Shown here: piece after piece, positions 1-13,186 of the stretch
How the letters are laid out: each line of letters begins with the position of its first letter
Position numbering within the stretch: position 1 is the first letter of the stretch
DNA from: Collybia mongolica
Lineage: Eukaryota; Basidiomycota; Agaricomycetes; Agaricales; Clitocybaceae
Direction of reading: 5' to 3'
DNA length: 64,000 nucleotides
Assembly: GCA_013420905.1 (NCBI GenBank)
Contig: JAAXNY010000006.1
Location: 4,278,001 to 4,342,000 of the forward strand
Notes under the pieces: model-generated
Told to the model about the DNA's origin: nothing
Seen by the model: only the letters and a program-made list of their open reading frames with translations
Database searches by the model: none
Program-made: the position numbers and the translations under genes

Positions 1-2314
1 TCGCACTCTGTGTAGACGCTGGACCTTCTGAAAATGGTAGCTTCGGCGTCGGAGGCACTGTTTGTGCCCCAGGCCCCGATTTCGTACTATGACTGGGAAT
101 TGGCGGCAAAGGAGTTCTGACCCCACTTGCTGTTGCAGGTCTCGTTGTATAAGCATCCACTAACGCAGGCGAACGTTCCCCCCCTAGTGACCGTCGCGCC
201 TCTGCCGTCGAAGGTCTCCTCCCTTCTATGCTACTGTACACACCCTGCTTCCTCCCTTCGTTTGGTGTTCCCAGTCCTAGCCCAACAGCATTCAAGCCTG
301 TCTTAATCGACATCGACGGCTTTCTTCGAAGTGTACTTATCAGCGAGTCCATCTTCCCTGCCACGGAGGGACTTGTGCTCGTGCTCGGGGCGGGGCTGGG
401 CACGCTCCCATTCAGGGCCGTGGGTGGCGATGGGAGGGACCGCGAAACGGCCATTGCCAATGGGGCCGATACACCGCTCATCCCTGTACTCGCGCTTGCT
501 CTCAGTGGTGATGTTACCGGCCCGGGATCCGATGCAGACACAGACGAGGCTGACGGCGTGAGTGGTTCACCCAAGCTCGAACTCGATCCATTAAGACCCT
601 TTTCATCCACGAGTAGCCCAGATGGAAGCGCCATCTCCTCTTCGATCATCTTTCTCTCCAGCACCTGCTGAGTGGTTACATCAATTGCACTGACATCCAT
701 ATGCATGCCCTTCTCCCTCATCTCTCTTGCCATTTCTTGGGCAAGACCTAGTCCGGGGAGATCGATGTCAACTGCTTGATAATACAGAACATACGCGCTC
801 CCAGAAGACGAGTCGCCGAAATATTCGGTGATTTCAAGTTCTGATATGTCCTTGACAGATTTATCATCGAAGATGAGCCAGCTACCGAGGGTCTTGATTA
901 TGGAAACGTAGTGGCCATGATGTGGGCCGCTAAAGTGGATTGTTGCGAGAGTGAGCCCCACACTTCGATGTAAATCATGACAACCTACTTTCCAATATGT
1001 ACCACTATCCCAAAGAGGTTGTACAACCTGTCCGCATCATCTATGCCATCGACGGTATTAAAGAGGCGAAGCTCAAAGGGGAACGCAACACGATAGACAA
1101 GTTTAATATATCTCTGGACATCTTCCTGGTATTTGAAGCGCTTTAGGTGGAGCGCAAGCACGTTCGGAAGCTTTTTGATCTTCATCCTATAGTTCAGCTA
1201 TATTAGTTTGATTGGTAGCGGACCTGGTGTGATTCATACCGTTTCTCAGCCTCTTGCAAATCGCAGCACGCGTCACAGAAGAATTTGTTCTTCTGACAGA
1301 GCATCTCGCTCGCACTAAACTGCCGTAGACATGCAGTGACGCTCGAGTTTTGTTCAATGTCGATGGAGAGGTCAAGGAAGGATTCGTCACGGGAAGAGAC
1401 CTGCAACGAGAATCAACACTCGCAATTCAATGACAGCTTCATACGCACTGTTTCGCAAGTTAAACAGCGCGTCTCGCTAGTAAGAACGCCTTCGAATAGG
1501 CGATGGACGAAGGTGGCGTCCTGAGGGGGATGTCCAGAATTAGTACTCGTAGTGGTCAGGGAATTGGAAACTGTGGTCTTGTCAGAACCACCATAAATTG
1601 AGAAAAGGTCTGCTTACGGTCATCATTTGCCTCCTTGATCTCTTCCCTAATATCCTCTACGATCTTGTTCAGCAGGTAATTCAAGAACTCATGTGCATCC
1701 TGGTGCATCGTCGAGTCGAACGCAGTATTAACCTCCTTGAGTTTGTCTATGAAGGCACGGGGGCCCACTGTGCCGCGCGCAGCGGGATGAGACGAAATGT
1801 AGTAGAAGAGGGAACGGAGGGCGGCCAAGAGGGTCGGAGGGTCGGTAGGGATCGGCGCGACGGGGGGGAGGGGGAGGGGTGCAGCATCGACGGTGATGCC
1901 GGATGTCGACTGCTTACGCTCAGGTTTGCGACGAACAGGGACAAGTGGCGGGGGCGGAGAGGGTGCTGGTGCCAATGCCGGTGATGGCGGAGCCAGGGCG
2001 ACTGGCGGGTCCACAGATTGCAGAAGCAGGTCGCGAAAGGGCGCGCAAAAGTACAGCGCCTGTAGCACAGAGTTGGCATAGCTAGAATGATGTTAGTAGG
2101 GATATCACATCACATCCGAGTTAAATACCATGTATTCCCGAACTACAAAAATATCAGTGATGGTCCGTAGCTTCAGATGGTTACTCACATTCTCGAACCC
2201 AAACTTCTTCGCATCAGCAGAGGTCAGGTTAGGGATAGGCAGCGGTTTAGAGGTGTCCTGAGTGGCTTGTGTTGTCGACTGCTGGTTTAGGAATGGCCAT
2301 TTTCCCCTCGCCAT
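1..2314 (-). CDS. Ubiquitin carboxyl-terminal hydrolase (USP12/46, Ubp9-like), 3' end cut by window edge
   Basis: Cysteine protease that removes ubiquitin from proteins. The start ATG at 2314 opens MARGKWPF. The Cys box reads [16 protein letters not shown] after splicing of a 14-nt exon (2129-2142). It is followed by a Pro-rich insert with a basic patch, then a [10 protein letters not shown] block, the zinc-binding CxxC pair ([14 protein letters not shown]), the LHLKRFKY block and the His box GHYVSI near 900-914. All catalytic elements are present. The C-terminal tail (about 1-700) is Ser/Pro-rich, low in complexity and unfinished at position 1. Introns interrupt between the Cys box and the zinc ribbon; for example GACC joins to TTTCC, removing a 47-nt intron. 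The insert between the Cys box and the QDAHE block fits the Ubp9/Ubp13 group, whose relatives act with WD40 cofactors (family knowledge). Confidence 0.9.
2129..2142 (-). other. 14-nt micro-exon carrying the catalytic Cys box
   Basis: Read on the minus strand, an intron ends TTTTGTAG, the exon is TTCGGGAATACATG, and a GTATTT donor follows. It codes F-G-N-T and the first two bases of the catalytic Cys. The upstream exon ends GAGAAT before GTGAGT (2189), and the downstream exon begins C-TAT-GCC. Joining them gives the canonical USP Cys box in frame. Confidence 0.85.
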
Positions 2315-5300
2315 GATAAGACGATGGGAGAGATGGCGGGCGGCGTCGACGACGTGGTTGGGGATTACTGGGTTGTTGGGTGCAATCCTTGAATTCTGAT
2401 AGATTCCTCATTGATCTTGGCACACACGTGACACTACAAATTTTATTGACTTGTTAATCCGTTACTTACTACCCGAATCGCTAGTAACTTAAAACTGTCC
2501 ACTAGCGTCGACTACTGGTCTTCGAGCGCTCATCCACATCGTTACGACTCTCCCGCAGCACTGAACCTGCATTCTACCTCGAATTCTGTAAACCCCATTC
2601 GAGATCTAGATCTATCAGGGTGTCACTTACGATAGATGTGCCTGACCATCTGAATCGCACGGCTGCTGATGGTTTGTTGGTCCAGCTCCTTTCTCATGAT
2701 TTCTCATGTCGCTGTCCCTCCAACTAAATCTGATCACTGACACGGGCTAAACTCTCCCAGATTAGCACACAATCGTCCACAGTATGCAACATGAGTCTGG
2801 GAACCGCAATCGTCACCCCTACGGTCCTACCCACCTACTGGAACACATTCATCTCATCCCCACGTCCGCTCACCCCGGACCTACCCAGAGGCAAAGGCGG
2901 AAGAATATCGATGATTTTTTTCATACTTCGGGACAAATGTCGGTCCGAAACGCGATTTGCGGCTTCAAGACACGGGTGCGAAAATGGAGCCAATACCATA
3001 TGGCGCGCTGGATTAGCACAGGTACCCATTACTGTAGTCTCATACATGTTACATCATTGATCTTTCATGCCAAAAATACCTCACGATCACTCCATTAACT
3101 ATCTATAGGTCATTTTTCTTGGGTGAACCTGCAGGATAAAATGTTAGATAGGCCCATGCGGTAATCTTGGCCGGGACCCATGTCTCTCCTTATGCCAGTA
3201 TTTTGCTACCGCCCATCCATAGCTGACCAGAGAAAATATGTTTTGCCGGCACGGGGCATTCAATCCCGAGACCGCCAAAATCGGGGATGGTGCAAATTGT
3301 AGGTCCCCGAAACCCGCCACACATCACGGATGCCCCTTGCTTACGACCTTCAGTCCCAGTCCGACGTCTGACTGATATCTCCATGGCCGAGTACACGCCA
3401 ACACGTCTTGAACTTCACCAATCCTTGCATATCTTCTTATCTTCCTTACCCGGGTCCAAAGACACGTCCACGTTGCTTCATAAATCCTCAGACATCGATT
3501 TGCCGTTCCAAGGTCTTAGCTAACGCCGTTACACTTTTCTCGTAAACGTTTCTAGTGCTCTGTATTGACTTTGACTTTACGGCCCATAGATGTTATTCCG
3601 ATTCAACATACCTTTGTCGCTACGGATGGTAACTAGAGGGGTTAGTGAGGACAAGGCAAGTGGAACGCAACCGTATCATACTTTTATTCCCTTCTGTAGG
3701 ATGCTGCATCTAAACTAAAGCATCTCGAACTGATATCCCGACCTCACGACCGTTGGAGAGGAAACGACAAAGTGAAGTCTCAAGTTTACCTTTGAAACCT
3801 TTCCTCATTCTTCATGATATTCAAAGGACGGAAACCCCTACTATGGTAGTCATTGACTATCAACGCATCATTGCATATTCATATTTTCTCTTGTCCAACT
3901 CTTCGAACTTCTGTCCAAAGATGGGGATGGTCAGTTTCTCGGTGGCGTATATGCTTGTAGGGAATATCGTGTACGTGGCACGAGGGAAAAACGAAAAGCA
4001 GGGCTGCAACCTGCAGGAGGCGCAAGGTTCGTGAGTGAGTGTGGTTAGGCCTTCGTGATGCGTTTCCGCCCTACCGACGGGTCGAACGCACCCGAGGTCC
4101 CTGTCTATAGACTTCGAAGGTACAAGGGTCGGTAATGGTAGTTCGTACGCATGTTGTTGCGCCAGCCAGAGTTCGTGAAGAGAAAATCCACGAAAGTTCG
4201 GAAGAGCAGTGGGCTTTGCTGGCAAATGGGGTTGTAACTGATTACTACCAACCTTGATGCAGGGTACATGCAGATAATCTGAATTGAGTCGGCAAATTGG
4301 CAATCAGGGAAAGACCAGATATTTACATCATGAAGAATCTCTGTCTCATATATCGTATCGTCGATAACTAAATACCGTTCTTAATCAGGATCGAAACCTC
4401 GAAGCCGTCAACAACATCAGGGATGCCACCGTCGCGGAAGTTCGAATAGAGGAACACTCTAGCTCCATCAAGTTGATGTTAAACGGGCCCAACGATCCTC
4501 GTCCAACCGAACAACAAGAAAGGGACCAGCGTTAGCTCCTTTCCTCCCTTAAGTACCAGCACCAGCACTCAGGAAAGGAACGAACTAGGGCAATTTGCTG
4601 ACGAAAATGCATCTGCATATAGGCAAGAGGCGGGATGGTATATCAAGTGATTCTTTACCGACGAGGAAGCTCTCGTTGGTTGCAGGAGCATTCGGCGTCC
4701 CCGGTGATGCCCCGACTCCGGGGCGCCCCTATGAAGAGGCAGTAATACATGCTCGTTATTACCAGCGTGGAAACCACCGGGCAATATCTTCGACGTTGAC
4801 CCGTTTTTGCACTCAGCTCCCGGGGACGTATATATCTTCCTTATCGTAACTGGCTAGACTCATCAAGGTCTGCTATAGTCACCGACCGAGTTAAAAAGAC
4901 CCAAAATTCTGGGTTTTCCTCGTTGGTTTTCCAACAAAAAAACACCCAGTGCTTACCTTTCTTATTGCTTGGGGATGTTGAGCAGAGGGTCTTCACGGGT
5001 AGGAGTAGGTCCGCAGCGTGTTCGGCACGATCAGTATGTGCTTCTGGCTGCGCCGGAACTGAAGGTTGGGCCTGGACTTTCAGGAAGTGATCTTGAACTG
5101 TATCCATGCTGTATGACTGGCAGAGACCGCCCACTGCTCATGCGCCCTCGGTGTGTCTGAACGTGAGGTCTATATCCTTTCATCAGATCCTTGAAACAAG
5201 CTTGTCGGTTCCATTGCCTATCTCAACGTCGCCATTCAACGCGTTTCCTTTTTTACAACGGTTCAATTCGTCGTAGTTACAGCCGTCGCGAAATTTATTA

Positions 5301-5641
5301 GATTCACTAGTATGTATTTCAGATTTGCGTAGCTTGTTCCATGTACATGTTGTTGGCTTCATTCGGAGGCCAACGCTGGGTGCGTCGTGTGGCGCTTCAC
5401 ATGTGACCACAACTTAAAGGCAGCTTATGGACCCAGAGGAGGAGTTGTAATACCAGTGCGGTCCCATTCTCGGAAATTCAATCTGTCAAGGTTCGGAATC
5501 TGGACTCCTTGGTGCTTCAGGGTTTCCAAGCACGAAGAAGAGCCACGGGCTTCTACAACCCCAACAGCCCAGTTGAGGGTACTACTACCTGGGAAACAAT
5601 AATGATTATCAACAAACTTCCATCTCAGCGTGCCCCCAACC
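2315..5641. other. Long intergenic region, no gene recognised
   Basis: About 3.3 kb between the divergent ubiquitin hydrolase and the first methyltransferase. Only short open frames occur, overlapping on both strands, without recognisable domains or a convincing splice structure. The longest minus-strand frame (3860-4303) opens with TTG and matches nothing I know. I saw no terminal repeats, transposase or reverse-transcriptase motif. It presumably holds both 5' regulatory regions. Confidence 0.6.
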
Positions 5642-8600
5642 ATGAGTCGCCGTAACCGGCCCAGTGCCTTCGATGTCTCGTTCCCTGAAGAAGCGTCGTC
5701 CCAATTCATCGCCTCAGGTTCGACCTCGAGAACGAATCTATTCACAGCGGACCCTCCCAATCGAAAGAGGAAGAGTGGCGAGTCAGAGGAGGAGGATAAT
5801 CGCGTGAGTGCTCTGTTCGCTCTTGCCTTGGCGAAAATATCATAGCATTTCCTGGTCTTCAGGTATCAAAGCGGCTGCAGCTGCCTCCAGGTACGCTTTT
5901 GTTCTCATGTCTCTGTTGTTTATTGATGGGCGGTGATCGTATTAGTTGCGTACTACGAAACCCAGCCCGAAGAAATACGAGAAACACAACATCTTGTAAT
6001 CGCCGGTGAGGACTTTGAAGATGGATATGGCTCGGATGACGACAGTCAAGAAAATGAGAAGCCCGTTCGCGCCCTGACTAGTTTTTCGATATTCGACCCA
6101 AAACATCGCAACGAAATGGTCTCTCTGGTCATGATGGAGGCAGACGACGAAGTAGAGCGGGGGTTTGAGGCGGCGGGATATGTCGTTCCTTCGTTCATTA
6201 ATGAAGAGGACGAAGGGCAGGAAGATGGTTTGGAACATGCACCTCAATATATACGATTAGGGCCTATCTTGCGATACAGCTTTGATTTCGCAAAAGAAAG
6301 CGAGTGAGTACCTCCCACACTACCTGAATGTCTATTTTACTAAATCTACTGCTTTATAAGCCCTGTCTACATAGAAACTGAATTTTCCTGGTACATGCTA
6401 AAGGCTCCTTCTCTACGGTACCAACCATACTTTCGACATTTCTATGCATCACGGAGGGTTGCTCAACTGGTTATATCGACGGCTATCACACGCCCTCAAG
6501 AAAGCTATGAAACTTTCCTTGAAAAGTTTCTTCTGAAGGTTGACACATTCGGACGAACGCACCAAAAAGATGACCTTTGGGACTCGGTCAGTTCATCCCC
6601 GGCGTGAGGTCTCAACGATGACATTGATTGTATTATAAGATATTCGACATCCAGATGGCAGTGGAAGATTACGGAAGTCCTCAACACTTGATTACGACGC
6701 CCCTCATTAGGCATTTGTTACGCCGCGCCCCTCAGATTCCCGCTTCTGAGCGGCGACCTCGGCGGCGAACTGATACAACTCAAAGGCTACCACCAATGAA
6801 ATCGATCGTTGGGAACCCCGACCTTGCTGTTTTAAAACCTGAGAATCAGACACCGACGCACGTCACCCCATCAATCGCCGCCTTGGCTCGAGGCCTTGTC
6901 ACAGAGCAACTTATTGTGCTCGGCCCACCACCACCTCCTCCCCCAAACAAAGCTGCTCTTGCTGCGCAGGAAGAAGCTGCACATAAACACCTGTGCCGTC
7001 TCATTACTGCAGCAAAGGTGCGGCGCAAGAGCATTAACGTGAAACGGAGTGACCGCTATGGCCCTCAATCTCGATACCTCAAGGCCATAGAGATAGGTCT
7101 CGAAATATATCGTGTACGTATATGATTTAACTTGTCGGTTTTGTTCCCTTGACCCTCAAAATACAGATAGGCGACTTCATCATAGTACCTATTGGTCAGA
7201 ATGATAAAAAACCTCCCCCTTTTTTACCAGACAATTTATCCGACGTGCCATTGAAGTCGACTGTAGCCGACTACTTCTGGTACATTCGTTGACTTACTTC
7301 ATGTTGAAACTGCTGAGAAACTATCTAGGTTTGCGAAGATCATATACATCGATTTAGAAATAGGAAAGGCCCACATTCACTGGTTAGAACATGGAACCCA
7401 AACATTCCTAGAGGAATTTGCGCATCCACAAGAACTCTTCTTTAATGATAACTGCACCCACATTGTTTTTGAGCTTATAGTTGGAAAAGTAAATGTTCAT
7501 GAACTCGCCCAAGGGCAGCCCAAATCTACGGTCAAACCCGAAGATTTTTTTGTCAAGCAAGTTTTCTAATGCCGCATCATACACCTCGACTGATATGTGA
7601 TCTAGATTCGTACACGACAAAAGCCTTTCTACGTTCATCTCCATCGATGAACGTCAAAACAAGATATTGAAAAGCAAACCTCCATATAATTGTCATACAT
7701 GCCAGATCTTTGAAGAAAACGAGTCCAAACGTGTTCCTGCTCCTTTGAAAGATGATCACAAACTCATTTACGGAGTAGCATATGGAGGTAATGAATACCA
7801 TTTCTATGATTTCGTCCTCTATCGATCGGAGGATGGTGGCCCTGCACATATCGGTTACATCACCGACATCAAATTCCCTGTTAGAGAAACCGCTACTTCA
7901 TCTCCCAAGATATATATGTGGTACGTTGGGCGAATAAATACAATATTGGAAGCAATTCCTATGGATGTGATCAAGGATGAGGTACGCCCGTTTTTTTTCT
8001 TTTCTAGTTCAATGTAGCCAATAACTCCATTCAGCGACACGTCTTTTTGACCGATGAACAAGTCACAATTCCCATTTCAGATCTCATTCGAGTCTGTTTC
8101 GTTTTTCCACTAGAATCAATCGTCAACCTTGAACGTTGGGTGGCCCTTTCTCCGGATCATTTCTACATCCGCTTTAAGCATCCTACACTGTTGGTCCATG
8201 CATGGGAGGACCTAGAGCGACTGTCACCTCGTGAACTCCCTGTTTGCAAGCACTGCATTGAGGGAGAATTGAAGAACCAGAAAAGTACCATCCAATTCCT
8301 TGAGTATGTTCAACGCCACCCGTTAAAAACCCTGGACCTATTCGCCGGAGTGGGTGCATTTAGCCATGGTCTGCTACAAGGAAGTGGCTGTCTGAAGCTG
8401 ACCCATGCTATTGAAATCAGCCCCAGTGCAGCAGCAACACTGCGGTGAGTATCAGACGAAAAAAATTAAAATCCATTTTGACTCATGGCATACAGGCGCA
8501 ATTCCCCCGACACTCATGTTTATAACCAGTGTGCCAATACTATGCTTCGCTATTGTATCAAAAAGCATGGTGGTCATGCAACAGAACCATTAAAACATCT

Positions 8601-10258
8601 TTATGATACAAAGCTCCCCTTCCCAGAATATTTGAAGTCTGGTGACGTTGAGGTTGTAGTAGCTGGCTTTCCGTGGTAATCCTCGACTCTCTTTTCTGCA
8701 ATAAAAGGCCTTGATTTTTGTTTTAGCCAGTCTCACTCAGATCTCAACATGTATAAGAAGGCCGACGACATCAAGAGCAATCTAGTTCTCACCACGTTGT
8801 CATGGATCGACTACATGAAACCGAAGATTGTCTACTTTGAAAATGTACCTGGGTTTCTCAGGTTCTCATTCGACGCAGAGCAGGCCGGGCAACATAGAGT
8901 TGAAGGTGGGATTCCGATGGGCGGCATGAAGTTCGTTGTCCGGGCTTTGATTGACCTGGGGTATGTATAGTCCAACTTATTTCCAAATCGAATTCTTCTC
9001 CTTTTATAGTTATCAAGTTCGGTTTGGTCTGCTACAAGCGGGCAATTATGGAACCCCACAAGGTCGAATACGGCTCTTCATCATTGCATCGCTCAATGGC
9101 CTGCCTCTGCCCGAATTTGCTCAACCATCCCACGATTTTCCGGTAGTCCACAACCTAACGATCAAGCATCCAGTCGATGGCAAACCTATTCGACCGATTC
9201 GTACTGATAGAGGAACCGCACCCCACGCTTTCGTCACCATCGATGATGCTATTGGCGACCTGCCACGTTTCGACTGGTGAGAACCGGATCACCTCCCCGA
9301 ATCCGGTTTGACTTACCTATCATGTTAGGAAGCACCCCAAGCTTAATCGTGTATCTGCCGCAAAGCAGCGTGAAATGCGTGAACGAGCACAAGTCATTCC
9401 TAGCCTGGAATGCAAGTATGGCTCTGTGCACTGTGGATATCAGGGGATCGTGAAATACCAGTTTGAAACGAAGACGACCTACCAAGTCACTGCTCGGGCC
9501 AATCCAACGACAGATATCCAACACTTCACAAGGTGCCTCCTACCCAAAAAGGTTGAGCGGTCAGTACGCTTTAAAACACTTTTATCATTGTATTCTAATT
9601 TTACGTAGTGTTATTTCCATTCCCTTGGCTGCCAATGCCGACTATCGAGGTTTGTCTAACTGATCAAAGGCTACATATGCAGCTCCACTTATCTGCTGCC
9701 CGACAGCATTACGGCCAGACCAATATGAATGGCAGACTGCCAATCCTCTCTCGTCGATTGCGCGATCTAACTTCCGGGCTGGTAACGTTCACCGTGGTTG
9801 CCTCCTCTACACCTTCGCGTTGATACTTTCCCTAGGGATCTACGGGCGTCTAGATATGAATGGCTATTTTCCAACGACAGTCACCAACGTAGACCCGACA
9901 GCAAAGCAGAGCAAAGTGCTGAACCCCTACGTATGTCTATCCCGTAGACTCATATCCTACATCTTTCAATATTCCTATAAATCAGTGCAAAAGAATGGTG
10001 ACCGTCCGAGAGCTGGCTAGGTCGCAAGGGTTCCCTGACAATTTCGTGTTCGAGTCCATAAACAGTAATGTCGTAACGGTATGTAAATTCTTGAAATGCG
10101 CGATGGGACGATTATATATCTCGTTATAGATGCACCGCCAGATTGGCAATGCCGTTCCTCTTCCAGTTGGATACGCTCTTGGTCGAGAATTGCGGATTTC
10201 TCTCCACCGCCACTGGTTGAAGAGCCTAGAAAACGCCATTGAAATTGATGACGACTGA
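5642..10258 (+). CDS. DNMT1: DNA (cytosine-5)-methyltransferase, DNMT1 type, paralogue 1
   Basis: Predicted 1,239 residues in 18 exons; coding length 3,720 nt. Domain order: N-terminal tail; RFTS (replication-foci) domain, about residues 60-260; an almost invariant linker; two BAH domains, about 417-720; and a C5 methylase domain. Motif I is LFAGVGAF (about residue 756). Motif IV is GFPCQ, with Cys about 852 and its codon split TG|C by an intron. Motif VI is FENVPGF (about 890), motif VIII is QGRIR (about 947), and motif X is RQIGNAVP near the end. All catalytic motifs are intact. There is no CXXC zinc finger. The ATG at 5642 is preferred over 5630 because exon 1 then matches the 162-nt exon 1 of the paralogue at 46526. 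Intron 7 (7557-7605) has a GC donor. The likely role is maintenance CpG methylation in the nucleus, by family. Confidence 0.95.
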
Positions 10259-10479
10259 CCCACGCACACCACAAACCCGGATCTCTTGAATATACAGTGA
10301 CAAATGTGACGATTTGAACAAATAATACCAATACTCTTGCAATGCTGTAGAAAATACATAGATGAACGACTATGTGAGATAAACAACAAACAAGGTCAGA
10401 ACGATCAACGTGGGGTGGAGACGTAGCAACGATAGAGTGTAGTCCTAGAGGTTCCTAATTTCACTTCAACCACTGGCAC

Positions 10480-12220
10480 TTACGCCCGTAAGTCACTCCA
10501 CATCTTCTGTACATATACCACATCCCCGACTTGGATCACCCCTTCACCGTCTGGCACGCCATTGCAACCCACACACGCGTTCAGCTTGTTAGCCGCATCC
10601 AACCCCGTGCGGAACTTCATCAACACTTTAAGTGGCACGGCCTTGTCCGCTTCGCCTGTATCGGGGCTAACATTCGGGAGCTGTGAAATGGATGTTAGAC
10701 AGTGAATGGAAAAATGAGATTGAACGGAACAGAAATATTAATCCAGCATTGACGTGTTTTCCAGCCAAGAATAAAGGATAGAGAGCGGACGTACCAAACA
10801 TCTCGCGCATTTAGATACAAGCGTAATCCTAGGTGCATTCTGGGACCCGATTTTGATTTCCTCCCAGTTATCCTCCGCAAATGAGCCGCCCCCGCTGAAA
10901 GTGATATTCGGGCGGAACCTAGAGTGGACAACGATGAAATCAACCTCAATATCTCCCGGCGCAGTGCGCAGGGGTGCTCACCTTCGAATGACAACACTGT
11001 CCTCCTTCCAAGCTTCGCTGATTCCCTGATTCCCTACCCGCTCCTTGATTTCCTTGTTCACATCCGCCATGCTCTCTTCCGACAGCACCATCATCGGGTA
11101 CATGTCCTGAAACCATGCCGTCGCCTTGAGGTTGGGGAAGTCCGGCGTTGTGTCGATGGGGCGTGCCCGCGGGCCTTTGTAGATCAAGTGGACGGGCTTT
11201 CCGAAGTACTTTGAGAGGACTGAGGAGGGTGTGTCTGCTGGGCCAGTAAGCGATCGGCCAATGTACCCATCGACCGGGTCATGCGTAGGCCAGAGGGTGA
11301 CATTTTCGAGGCTATAGATATCTGTTATCTGGGTGGGAAACTTTGAGATATGCCAGTGGTACTTACATTTCCCAGGTGCTCAGGATCTCCTTCGTGGGCT
11401 GTAAGGGAATGGAGAAAGAAGGGCAGTCGGAGTCTTCGGGGAATGTGGCGTGGATAAGGCCTTTGTAGGATGCGGCTGCGTCGAACTCGATGCGAGGGAC
11501 AATTAGGACCATCTACATACATATTAGAGTAGCAAAGAGACGGAAAGGATCTGCGACCGACCCTGGGGAATTCGCGTGCAGTAATGATGCGATTGGCGGC
11601 GACATCCATAATACACCACTGTCTGTCATGCTGGTTTACGGCAGTCGAGCATCAGGCGAATGAATTGAAAGACGGAACAGAGGAACTCACTTCAAAGCCT
11701 TCGGTGTTGTACTTGGCAGTCTCAACCGGTGTTCCTCGGCAACTCTATTGAAGACATATTCATCAGCGACCAAATTCGCCGTCGGTAACGAGAATCACAA
11801 AAGGGTATAAAATAAGTCAAAAGTTTAAAACCTCTAATGCGACGGTCCCCATGCTCAGGGACCGAAAGATATGACTCCTCAACAAAAACGTCATCACGAT
11901 GGGATATGACGAGAAATAGAAAACTCGGGTTTGCTCGATGCGACGCCCACAAGTCAACCGAACATACAGCGCATTCTGTTTCCATTGACAAGGGACATTT
12001 TCGTACGCACCTTTATGGGGTGGATGTATATCCCAGAGACGCGCACGGCACCGTCTTTGGGCTTTGGATATACGTGCTTCGCTCGAACGATATCGGCAGT
12101 CTTCGTGTCGGTGCTGGCCAAGGGGGTGGCCCCCTTTTTCAACTGGGAACGTCGATTGTATAAGTACACGAGAAGAGTGGCGAGGGCGGCCGCGGCGACG
12201 GGTATGCCTTGTTTATCCAT
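10480..12220 (-). CDS. MOSC-domain protein A (mARC-like), membrane-anchored
   Basis: Roughly 375 residues in several exons. The N-terminus from ATG 12220 has an Ala/Leu-rich membrane segment (VAAAALATLLVYLYNRR), then a MOSC N-terminal beta-barrel (SCRGTPV) and a MOSC domain with YKGPRARP, SEESM and FRPNITFSGG blocks. The motif CARCLLPNVSPDTGE holds the cysteine expected to bind the molybdenum cofactor in mARC enzymes. Those enzymes reduce N-hydroxylated substrates using cytochrome b5 and its reductase (family knowledge). It is closest to copy B next door and more distant from copy C. An in-frame ATG at 12244 would add eight residues. The exact substrate is unknown. Confidence 0.85.
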
Positions 12221-13186
12221 AATGGTGGGATGTGCGTAATTCACACCTTCAGCTGGTGCTTTGACTTGAGAAATGACGGTTGTAGGAACAGAGACTTAGG
12301 TCACTGGTTGGGTTTGGAGAAGAACCCAGGCAGGTGTGAATTTGCGTTAAGCTATTCATGTTTACAGTTCGGTAGGTATTTGTACGTCCCCGCAGCCCGA
12401 GCGAGTCCACCGGGGTCCACTAATCAATCCGGGCAATGATGGACTTCCCTGCATGCGCAGACGTTGTTCGCGAGTCTTCGCTCCCCTTGATGACTACGAA
12501 ACAGAAGAGGAACGAAAACGGGATTCAGATGACATGCCGAACACAACATGCGATTTTATACGCGCTATGAAATAATCCAAAGGGTCACAGCCACCTCGTG
12601 TGAGGTGGTGTTCTCGGTCATGAACCGCCGAAAGGAAAAGAAGCGAAAAGGATGGAGGATGTTCATAAGAGACCGAAGTCACGGACCAACTCCCCACTCG
12701 CTGAGTATAGCAGCATGTCGTCTCCCCACCCTAACCAGTGCCCTAAATATAGGGTTCAGCTCCATGGGGAACTCCATCAAGTCCCGAGGGTGTGTTCCTT
12801 GTATGTCCGGCTGACAATTAGGGAGTTGTATTATTGGTTGGTTCGAGTCGCGAAGATGGCGTGCCAAGCGCCTCGGCTTTGGTTCTTCAATAAAGGCTAA
12901 AGCAGTTGTTAAGAGTCCGTCCTTTGGGCCAGCAGACTTTTGAGTGGCAAGATGTCCACTATCTCATCGCCGCGTCTACAATGACAAAAAAAATGGGCGA
13001 GCTGGAAAAAACAAATATCCATATCATGCACCAAGATGGGTGACAATGACAGAAAAAAACCATACACCCGGGGTTGGACAAGCAAAGTTTATAAAAGCTA
13101 AACGACAACCCAGAAAGACCAACGCAGGACAACAACGTAACAGCTAGGCAGTAACACAGGTACCTCGATATACTCCGACCTGTCGC
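12221..13186. promoter_or_regulatory. Upstream region of MOSC gene A
   Basis: No gene seen in about 970 bp. The stretch 12631-12770 shares ordered blocks with the region upstream of MOSC gene B (14798-14950): GGAAAAGAAGC, GTCACGgACCA, CTtGCTGAGT (A-side CTCGCTGAGT), TGTCTCC and CTAAATATAG. The tandem duplication therefore carried its 5' flank. Which blocks are regulatory is inference. Confidence 0.5.

Noticed and set aside
228..671. Plus-strand 147-codon frame near the left edge
   Set aside because: It is the antisense shadow of the Ser/Pro-rich tail of the ubiquitin hydrolase, whose minus-strand reading continues from a well-supported domain.
3860..4303. 147-codon minus-strand open frame as a gene
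   Set aside because: It begins with TTG rather than ATG, has no recognisable domain and lies in a region full of comparable random frames.
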